From assembly GCA_046498405.1 (NCBI GenBank), contig JAWOAS010000211.1, positions 1 through 48,250 of the forward strand: a stretch of 48,250 nt of DNA. Direction: 5' to 3'. The first letter of the stretch is position 1. Every line of letters begins with the position of its first letter. The stretch is from T1Sed10-49 sp046498405. GTDB lineage: Bacteria > Actinomycetota > Nitriliruptoria > Euzebyales > Egibacteraceae. A program made the translations under genes and the position numbers. Of this stretch, positions 1 to 9,923 are shown piece by piece. The notes below the pieces were generated by a model that saw only the letters and a list, made by a program, of their open reading frames with translations, was not told the origin of the DNA and made no database searches.

Positions 1-70
1 TCGTAGCTTACTAGAGTTTTGTATTTCTGAGAGGCTAAAAGATCTACTAGGAATCTGTCGTCTCCTACAG
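1..70. other. AT-rich, foreign-looking left edge
   Basis: About 60% A+T, whereas the rest of the window is strongly G+C-rich. The change is abrupt at about base 70. The reading frame of the next gene stays open through it, but the codons (CTA, TTT, AAA, ATT) are unlike the rest of the window. Most simply an assembly or library artefact at a contig end; a real insertion junction cannot be excluded. Confidence 0.6.
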
Positions 71-559
71 GCCGACGAGGCCGAGGAGCCGACCGACGAC
101 GAGGTCGACGAGACCGACGAGACCGACGAGACTGACGAGACCGACGAGACCCAGGAGGCCGACGAGGCCGACCTCATGGTCGCCGACAGCCCGCTCGGCG
201 AGCACCTCGTCAGCGCCGACGGCCTCACCCTCTACCTGTTCACCGAGGACGAGCCCGGCGTGTCGAACTGCGTCGACGACTGCGTCGCGGCGTGGCCGGT
301 CCTCAGCCCCGCGGGAGCGGAGCCCGTCGCCGGCGACGGGGTCGACGAGAGCCTGCTCGACACCATCGAGCGAGACGACGGCGCCACCCAGGTCACCTAC
401 GACGGCTGGCCGCTCTACTTCTTCGCCGAGGACGGCGAACCCGGCGACGTCGAGGGGCAAGGCGTCAACGACGTGTGGTGGGTCGTCGACCCCACCGGTG
501 AGCCGATCGAGACGCTGCCGGAGGACGCGGCCGACGACGAGGACGACGACGGCTACTAG
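71..559 (+). CDS. Secreted-repeat lipoprotein (COG4315 / PF03640 type), 5' partial
   Basis: The fragment is the C-terminal part of an extracytoplasmic protein of the Lipoprotein_15 family, of unknown function. Two family repeats are visible. The first reads LVSADGLTLYLFTEDEPG followed by SNCVDDCVAAWPVL, with the paired cysteines typical of the family. The second reads TYDGWPLYFFAEDGEPGD and then QGVNDVWWVV. Before them is an acidic linker of five Asp-Glu-Thr repeats. The frame is open to the window edge, so the signal peptide and lipobox lie outside or were lost at the AT-rich junction. The internal ATG at 176 would cut off the linker and gives no secretion signal, so it is probably not the start. 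The C-terminus is Asp/Glu-rich. Family assignment is firm, function unknown. Confidence 0.8.
   Translation, partial: ADEAEEPTDDEVDETDETDETDETDETQEADEADLMVADSPLGEHLVSADGLTLYLFTEDEPGVSNCVDDCVAAWPVLSPAGAEPVAGDGVDESLLDTIERDDGATQVTYDGWPLYFFAEDGEPGDVEGQGVNDVWWVVDPTGEPIETLPEDAADDEDDDGY
107..151 (+). repeat. 9-bp coding tandem repeat (Asp-Glu-Thr x5)
   Basis: Five in-frame copies of GACGAGACC (one with ACT) encode the acidic linker of the lipoprotein. Such repeats vary easily in copy number by slippage. Confidence 0.85.
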
Positions 560-640
560 CAGGCCTGGCGTCGCGTACGGCTCCGGGTCGGGTCGGCTCC
601 CGTCGCGTCCCGCAGCCGTGCGCGGTGCCCTCCGGCTCAC

Positions 641-646
641 TACGCT
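641..646 (+). promoter_or_regulatory. -10 element TACGCT, leaderless promoter
   Basis: TACGCT ends 6 nt before the ATG of the alpha-glucosidase gene. The implied transcript starts at or very near the start codon, and there is no Shine-Dalgarno sequence. Confidence 0.5.
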
Positions 647-652
647 GCACAG

Positions 653-2224
653 ATGACCCCCACACCCTGGTGGCGCGACGCCGTCATCTACCAGATCTAC
701 CCCCGCTCGTTCTGCGACGACTCCGGCGACGGCGTCGGCGACCTCGCCGGGATCGTCCGCAACCTCGACCACCTCGCCTGGCTCGGCGTCGACGCGCTGT
801 GGCTCTCGCCGATCTACCGCTCGCCGATGGCCGACTTCGGCTACGACGTCGCCGACCACTGCGACATCGACCCGCTCTTCGGCGACCTCGCGCTCGCCGA
901 CCAGCTCGTCGAGGAGGCCCACGCCCGGGGGATCCGGGTGCTGCTCGACTTCGTGCCCAACCACACCAGCGCTGCGCACCCGTGGTTCGTCGCCGCGCGC
1001 TCGAGCGTCGAGGACCCCCACCGCGACTGGTACGTGTGGCGCGACCCCGCCCCCGACGGCGGGCCGCCCAACGCCTGGGTCGCGGCGTTCGACTCCGACG
1101 CCCCGGCCTGGACCCTCGACCCCGAGACCGGGCAGTACTACCTCCACCTCTTCCTGCCCGAGCAGCCGGACCTCGACTGGAACCATCCCGCCGTCGAGCT
1201 CGCCCAGCACGACGTCCTGCGCTTCTGGCTCGAGCGCGGCGTCGACGGCTTCCGCGCCGACGTCATCCACCTCATCGGCAAGGATCCCGCCCTGGCCGAC
1301 GATCCCCGCGACCTCGAGGGGCAGTCACGCGTGGGCTTCCACTTCGAGCCCGACCGGCTCCTGCCGCTGCTGCGCGGGCTGCGGCGCACCGTCGACGCCT
1401 ACGATCACACCGACACCGGCCTGCCCGGCGAGCGGATGATCGTCGGCGAGATCAACCTCTCCAACGACGAGGAGATCGTCGCCTGCTACGACGAGGGGCG
1501 CGGGCTGCACCTCGCCTTCAACTTCGCGCTGCTGCGGGCGCCCTTCGACGCCGAGGCCTGGCGCCGCACGATCGCCGACCTCCACGCCGTCTACGACCCC
1601 GTCGAGGCGTGGCCGACGTGGGTGCTGTCCAACCACGACGAGCCGCGCCACCGGACCCGCTACGGCGGCAGCGAGGCGCGGGCGCGCGTGGCGGCCACGC
1701 TCCTGCTCACCCTGCGGGGCACGCCCTTCCTCTACGCCGGCGAGGAGCTCGGCCTCGAGGACGCCGCGATCGGCGCCGACGAGGCCCTCGACCCCGGCGG
1801 TCGCGACGGCTGCCGGGCCCCGATCCCCTGGCAGCCCGGCGGCCGTCGCGGCTGGGTGGGCCTGCCCTGGCTGCCCTGGCCGCCCGAGCCCGACGACCGC
1901 AGCGTCGCGGTGCAGCGCGACGACCGCGACTCGGTGCTGTGGCTCTACCGCCGGCTCCTCGACGCGCGGCGGGCGAGCCCGGCGTTGCGCCGGGGCAGCC
2001 TGCGCCTGCTCGAGACCCCGAGCGGGGTGCTGGCCTACGAGCGCGCCGCCGAGGCGGACCACCGGCTCGTCGTGCTGTCGACCGCCGCCGAGCCGGTGAC
2101 GCTGCCGCTCGAGGGGGCCTGGCGCATCGAGGTCGCCAGCGACGGCCGTGGCCGCGGCATGCCCTTCGACGGGGTCATCGAGCCCGAGCGTGCCCTGCTC
2201 CTCGTCCCCGCCGCCGACGCCTAG
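653..2224 (+). CDS. GH13 alpha-glucosidase (oligo-1,6-glucosidase type)
   Basis: A cytoplasmic glycoside hydrolase of family 13 that releases glucose from the non-reducing end of short alpha-glucosides. The 523-residue length is usual for the family. Conserved regions appear in order: DFVPNHTS near 99-106 (region I), GFRADV with nucleophile Asp203 (region II), MIVGEI with acid/base Glu266 (region III) and LSNHDEPR with transition-state Asp329 (region IV). The N-terminal WWRDAVIYQIYPRSF is the standard start of this subgroup. There is no signal peptide. The start is fixed by the leaderless -10 just upstream. Substrate preference (maltose, isomaltose, sucrose, trehalose) cannot be read reliably from the sequence; trehalose synthase is unlikely because no maltokinase-like extension is present. 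Confidence 0.93.
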   Translation: MTPTPWWRDAVIYQIYPRSFCDDSGDGVGDLAGIVRNLDHLAWLGVDALWLSPIYRSPMADFGYDVADHCDIDPLFGDLALADQLVEEAHARGIRVLLDFVPNHTSAAHPWFVAARSSVEDPHRDWYVWRDPAPDGGPPNAWVAAFDSDAPAWTLDPETGQYYLHLFLPEQPDLDWNHPAVELAQHDVLRFWLERGVDGFRADVIHLIGKDPALADDPRDLEGQSRVGFHFEPDRLLPLLRGLRRTVDAYDHTDTGLPGERMIVGEINLSNDEEIVACYDEGRGLHLAFNFALLRAPFDAEAWRRTIADLHAVYDPVEAWPTWVLSNHDEPRHRTRYGGSEARARVAATLLLTLRGTPFLYAGEELGLEDAAIGADEALDPGGRDGCRAPIPWQPGGRRGWVGLPWLPWPPEPDDRSVAVQRDDRDSVLWLYRRLLDARRASPALRRGSLRLLETPSGVLAYERAAEADHRLVVLSTAAEPVTLPLEGAWRIEVASDGRGRGMPFDGVIEPERALLLVPAADA

Positions 2225-3132
2225 CCCGGCGGGGCGGCGAGCAGCGCGCGGGCGAGCGCGCCCGCCGTGGCCGCCGCGTGGGCGCTCAGCGCGGCGTGGG
2301 CCTGCAGCGAGCGGCCCTGGCTGGCCTGGTGGAGGTGGCGGCAGAGGAACGGCGTGAGGTCGCTGCCGCTGATCTCGTGGCGGGCCGCGGCGGCGGTCGC
2401 GCTGCGCACGAGGCGCACGTGCAGCCGGGCGGGCACCGCGTCGTCGTCGGGCACGCCGACGAGGAGCAGGAGCGCCGAGGGCGGCAGGCCGAGGCCCCTC
2501 GCGGCCAGGGCCACCCGCGCCGCCTCCCCGACGTCGGCGAGGCTGCGGGGCAGGGCGACCTCGGTCGCGCCGAGGTAGCTCGACGGCATGCGGTCGATGC
2601 CGACCCCGGCCACGGCGATCCCGAGGCTCTCGAGGCGCTCGAGCGTGGCGCGCGGGTCCATCGTCGGCAGGACCCCCCCGGCCACGACGGTGACGCGCGC
2701 CCGGGCGAGGGCCACGAGGTCGGCGGACTCGTCCCAGGACTCGCGCGCGTCACGGCGCACCCCGCCGAACCCGGTCGCGGCGAGGACCGGGACGCCGACC
2801 TGCGCGGCGAGGTGGGCCGCGGCGCCGACGCTCGCGCCCCCGGTCACGCCGTCGGCGACGGCGAAGGGCAGGTCGCGGACGGCCAGGACCTGCCCGCCGT
2901 CGGCGAGGCGCGCGAGGTCGGTGGCGCCGAGCCCGACGCGGGCGAGGCCGTCGATGACGGCGATCGTCGCCGGCACCGCGCCGGCGGCGCGCACCGCCGA
3001 CTCGGCCTGCTCGGCGAGGACCCGGTTGCGCGGACGCGGCAGCCCGGTGGGCACGAGGCCGGTGTCAAGCGCGACCACGGCGCGCCCCTCGTCCAGGGCG
3101 CCGGCGACCTCCTCGGCGACGTGCACGCGCAT
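2221..3132 (-). CDS. Pseudouridine-5'-phosphate glycosidase family protein lacking the catalytic Lys
   Basis: The 303-residue protein follows the PsuG fold along its length: AVVALDTG, GAVPATIAVIDG, RDLPFAVADG, TGFGGVRRDA, ESWDESADL, VTVVAGGVLPTMD, DLTPFLCRHLH and GRSLQAHAAL all line up with family blocks. True PsuG cleaves pseudouridine 5'-phosphate to ribose 5-phosphate and uracil through a lysine Schiff base (Lys166 in the E. coli enzyme). Here that position is Leu in GGVLPTMD, the active-site Glu (Glu31) is Asp, and the active-site His (His137) is Arg, while the equivalent of Asp149 is kept. Activity may be altered or lost. The start is ATG 3132, placed 7 nt after a TAGCGT -10 on this strand. 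A further in-frame GTG at 3159 lies upstream of that promoter. No pseudouridine kinase gene adjoins it. It ends against the alpha-glucosidase gene (4-nt convergent overlap). Confidence 0.82.
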   Translation of the reverse strand: MRVHVAEEVAGALDEGRAVVALDTGLVPTGLPRPRNRVLAEQAESAVRAAGAVPATIAVIDGLARVGLGATDLARLADGGQVLAVRDLPFAVADGVTGGASVGAAAHLAAQVGVPVLAATGFGGVRRDARESWDESADLVALARARVTVVAGGVLPTMDPRATLERLESLGIAVAGVGIDRMPSSYLGATEVALPRSLADVGEAARVALAARGLGLPPSALLLLVGVPDDDAVPARLHVRLVRSATAAAARHEISGSDLTPFLCRHLHQASQGRSLQAHAALSAHAAATAGALARALLAAPPG

Positions 3133-3139
3133 CGCGCTC

Positions 3140-3145
3140 ACGCTA
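3140..3145 (-). promoter_or_regulatory. -10 element TAGCGT for the PsuG-like gene
   Basis: On the minus strand TAGCGT is followed by 7 nt and then ATG 3132. This predicts a leaderless mRNA and decides the start codon. Confidence 0.45.
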
Positions 3146-3175
3146 CCGCACCCCGCCACCGGAGGGGCAGGGGCG

Positions 3176-4156
3176 CTACCAGCGGTGGTGGACCTGCGGG
3201 GCGATGAGCTCGTCGTAGACGTAGCGCACGGCCTCGAGGGTGTCCTCGTCGAGCTCGCCCATGAGCGAGGCCGCGGCGTTCTCGCGCGCCTGGGCGGGGG
3301 TCCTGGCCCCCGGAATGACCGTGGAGACCTCGTCGTGGGTGAGGATCCACTTCAACGCGAGCTGGGCCAGCGTCGCGCCCTCGGGGACCCGTTCGGCGAG
3401 CTGCTGGGCGGCGGCCACCCCGGTGGCGTAGTCGACCCCGGCGAAGGTCTCACCGACGTCGAAGGCCGCGCCCTCGCGGTTGAACGACCGGTGGTCGTCG
3501 GTGGCGAAGGTGCTGTCCTCGGTGAGCTTGCCGCTGAGCAGCCCCGAGGCCAGCGGCACGCGCGAGATCACGCCGACGTCGCGCGCGGCGGCACGGGCCA
3601 GGAAGAGCTCGGCGGGGCGCTGGCGGAAGGCGTTGAAGATGATCTGCACGCTGCCGAGGCCGTCGTACTCGATGGCCTTGAGACCCTCCTCGACGCGCTC
3701 GACCGAGACGCCGTAGGCGGCGATGCTGCCGCGGGCCACGAGCTCGTCGAGCGCGGCGAAGACCTCGGGGTGGTAGTAGACGTCGGTGGGTGGGCAGTGC
3801 AGCTGCACGAGGTCGAGGCGCTCGACGTCGAGGTTCTCGCGGCTGCGGTCAACCCACGACAGGAGGTTCTCAGGGGTGTACGACGCGACGTCGAGCGGCG
3901 CGCGACGGCCGCACTTCGTCGCGACGACGAGCTCCTCCTCACGCTCGCGTCGCAGCTGGGCGAGGAGGCGCTCGCTGTGGCCGTCGCCGTAGACGTCGGC
4001 GGTGTCGAAGAACGTCACGCCGGCGTCGACCGCGGCGTGCAGCGCCGCAAGGCCCTCCGTGTCGTCGACGGGGCCCCAGTCCCCGCCGACGGCCCACGCC
4101 CCGAAGCCGACCTCCGAGACCTTGTAGCCGGTCTTGCCCAGTCGTCGGTAGCGCAC
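3176..4156 (-). CDS. Aldo/keto reductase
   Basis: An NADPH-dependent carbonyl reductase of the AKR superfamily (TIM barrel, 326 residues), cytoplasmic. The catalytic tetrad is complete: Asp51 and Tyr56 in FFDTADVYGDG, Lys81 in VVATKCGR and His120 in LVQLHCPP. The N-terminal MRYRRLGKTGYKVSEVGFGAW is typical of the AKR11/12-like bacterial group that acts on sugars, aldehydes or ketones; the substrate is unknown. The start is GTG 4156, with GGGAGA about 10 nt upstream and a TAGGCT -10 at 4193-4198. It is transcribed away from the proline operon. Confidence 0.93.
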   Translation of the reverse strand: MRYRRLGKTGYKVSEVGFGAWAVGGDWGPVDDTEGLAALHAAVDAGVTFFDTADVYGDGHSERLLAQLRREREEELVVATKCGRRAPLDVASYTPENLLSWVDRSRENLDVERLDLVQLHCPPTDVYYHPEVFAALDELVARGSIAAYGVSVERVEEGLKAIEYDGLGSVQIIFNAFRQRPAELFLARAAARDVGVISRVPLASGLLSGKLTEDSTFATDDHRSFNREGAAFDVGETFAGVDYATGVAAAQQLAERVPEGATLAQLALKWILTHDEVSTVIPGARTPAQARENAAASLMGELDEDTLEAVRYVYDELIAPQVHHRW

Positions 4157-4499
4157 GGTGATCGTGTCTCCCTCGCGTCGTCGTCCGACGGCAGCCTAGC
4201 GGCCGGCGCCGCCAGCGGCCCCTTCGCGCGCCGCGGGCGCCACACCGTTCCAGGGTGGCACAGCGGCGGGACGCGGGGGGCCGACATCGACCCGCGCGAA
4301 CCCGTACGATCTGCCGACACGCGCCGGCCAGCGTCGGCGCGGGGAGGTGCATCGGTCGCGGGACCGCCCCTCATCGAGGCCGTCGTCGCGGACGTAACCG
4401 CCTCGCAACGCCGCAGGGCCACACTGCCAAGCACCACCGAACGGGGACGTCGCGCCGCGGGAGGGCCGCAGCCCCGGGAGCGAACCGAGGAGAGCCCGC
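4157..4499. promoter_or_regulatory. Divergent intergenic region, aldo/keto reductase and putP
   Basis: 343 nt without a convincing gene. On the minus strand TAGGCT (4193-4198) is a good -10 for the aldo/keto reductase. On the plus strand TACGAT (4305-4310) is the best -10 candidate for putP and would leave a leader of about 185 nt. GAGGAGAG at 4487-4494 is the putP ribosome binding site. No clear riboswitch or operator palindrome was recognised in the long leader. Confidence 0.4.
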
Positions 4500-6047
4500 A
4501 TGGTTGAGATCAACACCCCTATCCTCACGACGTTCATCGTCTACCTCGTGGCGATGATCGGCGTCGGCCTCTACGTCTACCGGCGCACCCGCACGCTCGA
4601 GGACTTCGCGCTCGGTGGGCGCGACCTCAACGCCCCGACCGCGGCGCTGTCGGCGCAGGCCAGCGACATGTCCGGCTGGCTGCTGCTCGGCCTGCCCGGC
4701 GCGGTCTACGCCGCCGGCATCGGCGCGACCTGGATCGCGATCGGCCTCGCGATCGGCACGTACCTCAATTGGCTCATCGTCGCGCCGCGACTGCGGGCCT
4801 ACACCTCACGGGCGAACAACGCCGTGAGCCTCTCGGCCTACCTCGAGGAGCGCTTCGAGGACCGCACCCGCTCCCTGCGCGCGGTCTCGGCGATCGTCAT
4901 CGTCGTCTTCTTCACCGTCTACGTCGCCAGCGGCCTCGTCGCCGGCGGCATCCTCTTCGAGTCGACCTTCGGCGTGCCCTACGCCACGTCGGTGACGATC
5001 GCGACGATCGTCATCGTCAGCTACGCCTTCCTCGGCGGCTTCCTCGCGGTGAGCCTCACCGACGCCGTCCAGGGCACGCTGATGTTCCTCGCCCTCCTGC
5101 TCCTGCCGGTCGTGGCGATCCTGGCGACCGGCGGCTGGGGCGCGCTGACCGGCGAGGTCACCGCGGCCTCACCGGGGCTGTGGAGCTTCGGCAGCGAGGC
5201 GGTCTTCGAGGACGGCACCTGGAGCGCCGGCGCGCCGCTCAGCGCGATCGCGATCATCTCGCTGCTCGCCTGGGGCCTCGGCTACTTCGGCCAGCCGCAC
5301 ATCCTCGCGCGGTTCATGGGCATCCGTCGCGTGAGCGACGTGCCGGTCGCCCGCCGCATCGGCACCGGCTGGGTCGTGTTCACCCTCGGCGGGGCCACGC
5401 TCGTCGGCCTCGCCGGCATCGCCGCGCTCGACGCCCCGCTCGACAACCCCGAGACGGTGTTCCTCGAGCTCATCCAGCAGCTCCTCAACCCGTGGGTCGG
5501 TGGGGTCCTGCTCGCCGCGGTGCTCGCCGCGATCATGTCGACCGCCGACAGCCAGCTCATCGTCTCCTCGACGGCGCTGACCGAGGACTTCTACCGCGCC
5601 TTCCTCAACCGGGAGGCGAGCCAGACCACGCTCGTGTGGGTGGGCCGTGCCACGGTCGTGGCCGTCGCCCTCATCGCCTACGTCATGGCCCTGCCGGGCG
5701 AGACCGCGGTCCTCGACATCGTCGCCTTCGCCTGGGCCGGCTTCGGGGCGGCGTTCGGACCGGTCATCATCCTCTCGCTGTTCTGGCCGCGGATGACCGG
5801 GGCCGGCGCGATGGCCGGCGTCGTCGCCGGGGCGGCCACGGTCCTGGTGTGGGAGCAGGTGCCCGTCCTGGCCGACACCGGCGTCTACTCGATGCTGCCG
5901 GGCTGGGCCGCGGCGCTCATCAGCGCGTACGTCGCCGGCAGGTACTTCGGCAAGATCCCCGAGCGCGACTGGTCGGGCGACTACGCCCGGGAGACCGACG
6001 ACCGCGAGGCCCAGGAGCGCAAGGACAAGGCCGCGGGGATGGCGTGA
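4500..6047 (+). CDS. putP: Sodium/proline symporter
   Basis: A 13-TM secondary carrier of the solute:sodium symporter family that imports L-proline with Na+. The 515-residue length is normal for PutP (about 500). The sodium-site signature ALSAQASDMSGWLLLGLPGA carries Asp56 and Ser58, equivalent to Asp55 and Ser57 of E. coli PutP, and the IMSTADSQLIVSSTALTEDFYR segment of TM9 is also typical. It opens a proline-use operon: proline dehydrogenase and P5C dehydrogenase follow on the same strand. A 13-bp hairpin separates it from them. The ATG has a GAGGAG ribosome binding site 6 nt upstream. Confidence 0.96.
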   Translation: MVEINTPILTTFIVYLVAMIGVGLYVYRRTRTLEDFALGGRDLNAPTAALSAQASDMSGWLLLGLPGAVYAAGIGATWIAIGLAIGTYLNWLIVAPRLRAYTSRANNAVSLSAYLEERFEDRTRSLRAVSAIVIVVFFTVYVASGLVAGGILFESTFGVPYATSVTIATIVIVSYAFLGGFLAVSLTDAVQGTLMFLALLLLPVVAILATGGWGALTGEVTAASPGLWSFGSEAVFEDGTWSAGAPLSAIAIISLLAWGLGYFGQPHILARFMGIRRVSDVPVARRIGTGWVVFTLGGATLVGLAGIAALDAPLDNPETVFLELIQQLLNPWVGGVLLAAVLAAIMSTADSQLIVSSTALTEDFYRAFLNREASQTTLVWVGRATVVAVALIAYVMALPGETAVLDIVAFAWAGFGAAFGPVIILSLFWPRMTGAGAMAGVVAGAATVLVWEQVPVLADTGVYSMLPGWAAALISAYVAGRYFGKIPERDWSGDYARETDDREAQERKDKAAGMA

Positions 6048-6082
6048 GCCGGGTCGGCGACCGCAGCGCATGACCTGACCCT

Positions 6083-6113
6083 GTGGGGGTGCCGCCTGGC
6101 GCGGCACCCCCAC
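6083..6113 (+). terminator. Perfect 13-bp hairpin between putP and proline dehydrogenase
   Basis: GTGGGGGTGCCGC, loop CTGGC, GCGGCACCCCCAC. There is no U-tract, as is usual for G+C-rich actinobacteria. It lies 36 nt after the putP stop and 44 nt before the next start, so it could be a partial terminator that lowers putB-pruA expression relative to putP, or a 3'-end stabiliser. Confidence 0.7.
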
Positions 6114-6157
6114 ACCCGTCCCCGTCGCCGCGACCATCCGTCCGAGAAAGGAGCGGC

Positions 6158-7072
6158 ATGTTCACCAAGCTGCTCGTGCGGGCCTCCGACAGTCCCACCC
6201 TCGCCCGCCTCGTCACCGGCAACGCCCTGTCCCGCAAGCTCGCGCAGCGCTTCATCGCCGGGGAGTCGGTCGCCGACGGCCTCGCGGCGGCCGCGGCCGC
6301 GGCCACCGTCGGGCGCACCGCCACGCTCGACTACGTCGGGGAGAAGGTCACCGAGGTCGCCGCTGCCGAGGCGGCGGCCGCGGTCTACCACGCCTGCCTC
6401 GACGGCATCGACGCCGAGGGGCTGCCCTCGGGGATCTCGGTCAAGCCGAGCCAGATGGCGGTGACGACCGAGCCCGAGCGCTGCGCGGAACTGCTCGCCG
6501 ACATCGCCACGGCGGCCAAGCGCATCGACGCCCACGTCACCATCGACATGGAGGACTCCGAGGTCACCGAGACCACCATCGGCCTCGTCGAGCGCATGCA
6601 GGCCGAGGGGCACGCCAACGTCGGCTGCGCGGTGCAGTCCTACCTCCACCGCACCGACGACGACGTCGCCCGGCTCTCGGAGGTCGGCGCGAGCGTGCGG
6701 CTCTGCAAGGGCGCCTACGCCGAGCCGCCCCACCTCGCCTACCAGGACAAGCGCGAGGTCGACGCGAGCTACGCGCGTGCGTCGACCTACCTCCTCGAGC
6801 ACGGCACCTACCCACGCTTCGCCACCCACGACGAGCGCCTCATCGGGATCATCCGCACCGAGGCGGCGCGCCTGGGCCGGGGACCCGAGGACTTCGAGTT
6901 CCAGATGCTCTACGGCGTGCGCGAGGAGCTCCAGGCCGAGCTCGTGGCCGCCGGCTACACCGTCCTCGTCTACATCCCGTTCGGCGACAACTGGTACGCC
7001 TACTTCATGCGTCGCCTCGCCGAGCGACCCGCCAACCTCACGTTCTTCGCCCGGGCGTTGCGCGGCAGCTGA
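6158..7072 (+). CDS. Proline dehydrogenase (monofunctional)
   Basis: An FAD enzyme that oxidises L-proline to delta-1-pyrroline-5-carboxylate and passes electrons to the quinone pool at the membrane. The 304-residue length fits the short monofunctional bacterial/mitochondrial type. Family motifs: RLCKGAYAEP (181-190), ATHD (222-225), FEFQMLYG (246-253) and the substrate-carboxylate Arg pair in YFMRRLAERP (285-286). The start ATG 6158 has AAAGGAG 5 nt upstream; an in-frame ATG at 6083 lies in the hairpin and is rejected. It sits between putP and the P5C dehydrogenase gene. Often named putB or pruB. Confidence 0.95.
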   Translation: MFTKLLVRASDSPTLARLVTGNALSRKLAQRFIAGESVADGLAAAAAAATVGRTATLDYVGEKVTEVAAAEAAAAVYHACLDGIDAEGLPSGISVKPSQMAVTTEPERCAELLADIATAAKRIDAHVTIDMEDSEVTETTIGLVERMQAEGHANVGCAVQSYLHRTDDDVARLSEVGASVRLCKGAYAEPPHLAYQDKREVDASYARASTYLLEHGTYPRFATHDERLIGIIRTEAARLGRGPEDFEFQMLYGVREELQAELVAAGYTVLVYIPFGDNWYAYFMRRLAERPANLTFFARALRGS

Positions 7073-7137
7073 GGAGGCCGCAGGCTGCACCCCCACGACC
7101 CGCGCACCCCGACACCGCCGACCGAGGAGGACGCGCG

Positions 7138-8763
<1,626 letters not shown>

Positions 8764-8776
8764 GCCGGCACCGCCG

Positions 8777-9802
8777 TCAGTCCGACGGACCCGGCGGCGG
8801 TGGTGGCGCCTCGGGTCGCGCGGCCACCGCCGTGCTGAGCCGCGCGGCGACGCGGCCGAGCCCCCAGGCCGCGCAGCGCTGCGCGAGGTGCTCGGCGGTG
8901 GGCGGCGTGCGGGCCGCGGCGAGATCGACGGGCAGGTCACGGCGCGGGTCCATGAGCGCGACGTTGCGGCCGAAGACCGAGTCCGCACCCGAGGCGAGGT
9001 CGTCGAGGAGGGCCTGGCCGACCTCGGGACCGAGGACGCTGCGGCAGCCGAGCGGGTCGGCGACGGCCTCGGCCACGCTCGGGTAGGCGGCGAGCAGCGC
9101 CGCGGCGCGGCGGGGGCCGATGCCGTGGACGCCGGGGAGGTTGTCGGAGCGGTCGCCGCGCAGGGCCGCGAACTCGAGGTACTGCCCGGGCGCGATCCCG
9201 AGGTCGCGGCGCAGCCGCTCGGGGGTCACGCGCACCGGTGCGACCCCGCCCCCGCGCAGCGCGAGCACCGTCGTGGCGGCCGAGACGAGGCACAGGGCGT
9301 CGCGGTCGGCGGTGGCCACGACGGCACGACCGCCCTCGGCCTCGGCCGCGGCGGCCGCGGAGGCGACGACGTCGTCGGCCTCCCAGCCCTCGGCGACGGC
9401 GACGGCGAGGCCGAGCTCGGCGGCGGCCTCGGGCAGGGTGAGCAGGAGCGCCTCGAGCTCGGGCGGCTTCTCGGCGCGCTGGGCCTTGTAGGCGGGGTAG
9501 CGCTCGCGGCGGTAGGAGCGCTCCCGGCTGTCGAAGGCGATGAGCAGCCCCTCGGCGGGCGCGCGCTCGGCGACGCCGGCGAGCAGCGAGAGGAACCCCG
9601 CGACCGGCCCGCCGAGGCCCTCGGCGTAGAAGGCCCGGTGGGCGAGGCCGTCGCCGTCGACGGCGAGGAGGTCGGCGCGGGCCGGGGCCGTGGCGCCCGG
9701 CGGGGCGGCCGGCGGCGTCTGCGGCGCGACGGACCCCGCCTGCCCGGCGGCGGCGAAGGCCGAGGGCAGGAGGTCGTCGTCGAAGAGCGTCGGGCCGTCC
9801 AC
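8777..9802 (-). CDS. Stand-alone 5'-3' exonuclease (FEN / Pol I N-domain type)
   Basis: A structure-specific 5' nuclease with the fold of the DNA polymerase I N-terminal domain, but with no polymerase attached (341 residues). Acidic metal-site motifs are visible in order: LLAVDGDGLAHRAFYA, LLIAFDSRERSYRRERYPAYK, WEADDVVAS, VATADRDALCLV and ALRGDRSDNLPGVHGIGP; the last also contains the helix-hairpin-helix DNA clamp. It probably trims RNA primers or repair flaps. An Ala/Pro-rich N-terminal tail of about 42 residues precedes the domain and contains TLFDDDLL, loosely like a clamp-binding peptide but without the conserved Gln. The GTG start has a CACGCT -10-like hexamer 7 nt upstream, so it may be leaderless. 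Confidence 0.93.
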   Translation of the reverse strand: MDGPTLFDDDLLPSAFAAAGQAGSVAPQTPPAAPPGATAPARADLLAVDGDGLAHRAFYAEGLGGPVAGFLSLLAGVAERAPAEGLLIAFDSRERSYRRERYPAYKAQRAEKPPELEALLLTLPEAAAELGLAVAVAEGWEADDVVASAAAAAEAEGGRAVVATADRDALCLVSAATTVLALRGGGVAPVRVTPERLRRDLGIAPGQYLEFAALRGDRSDNLPGVHGIGPRRAAALLAAYPSVAEAVADPLGCRSVLGPEVGQALLDDLASGADSVFGRNVALMDPRRDLPVDLAAARTPPTAEHLAQRCAAWGLGRVAARLSTAVAARPEAPPPPPGPSD

Positions 9803-9869
9803 GCCCGCTAGCGTGCCGCATCCTCGACGACGAGGCGAGGGCGGCGCCCACCCCGTGGCGCGAGGGGCC

Positions 9870-9875
9870 TACGCT
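9870..9875 (+). promoter_or_regulatory. -10 element TACGCT for the SDR gene
   Basis: TACGCT lies 48 nt before the GTG start and predicts a leader of about 40 nt that includes the GGGAGGG ribosome binding site. Confidence 0.4.
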
Positions 9876-9923
9876 GGCCCGGCGGCGGGTCGTCGCCGGG
9901 CGCACGAGGTCGGGAGGGCAGGC

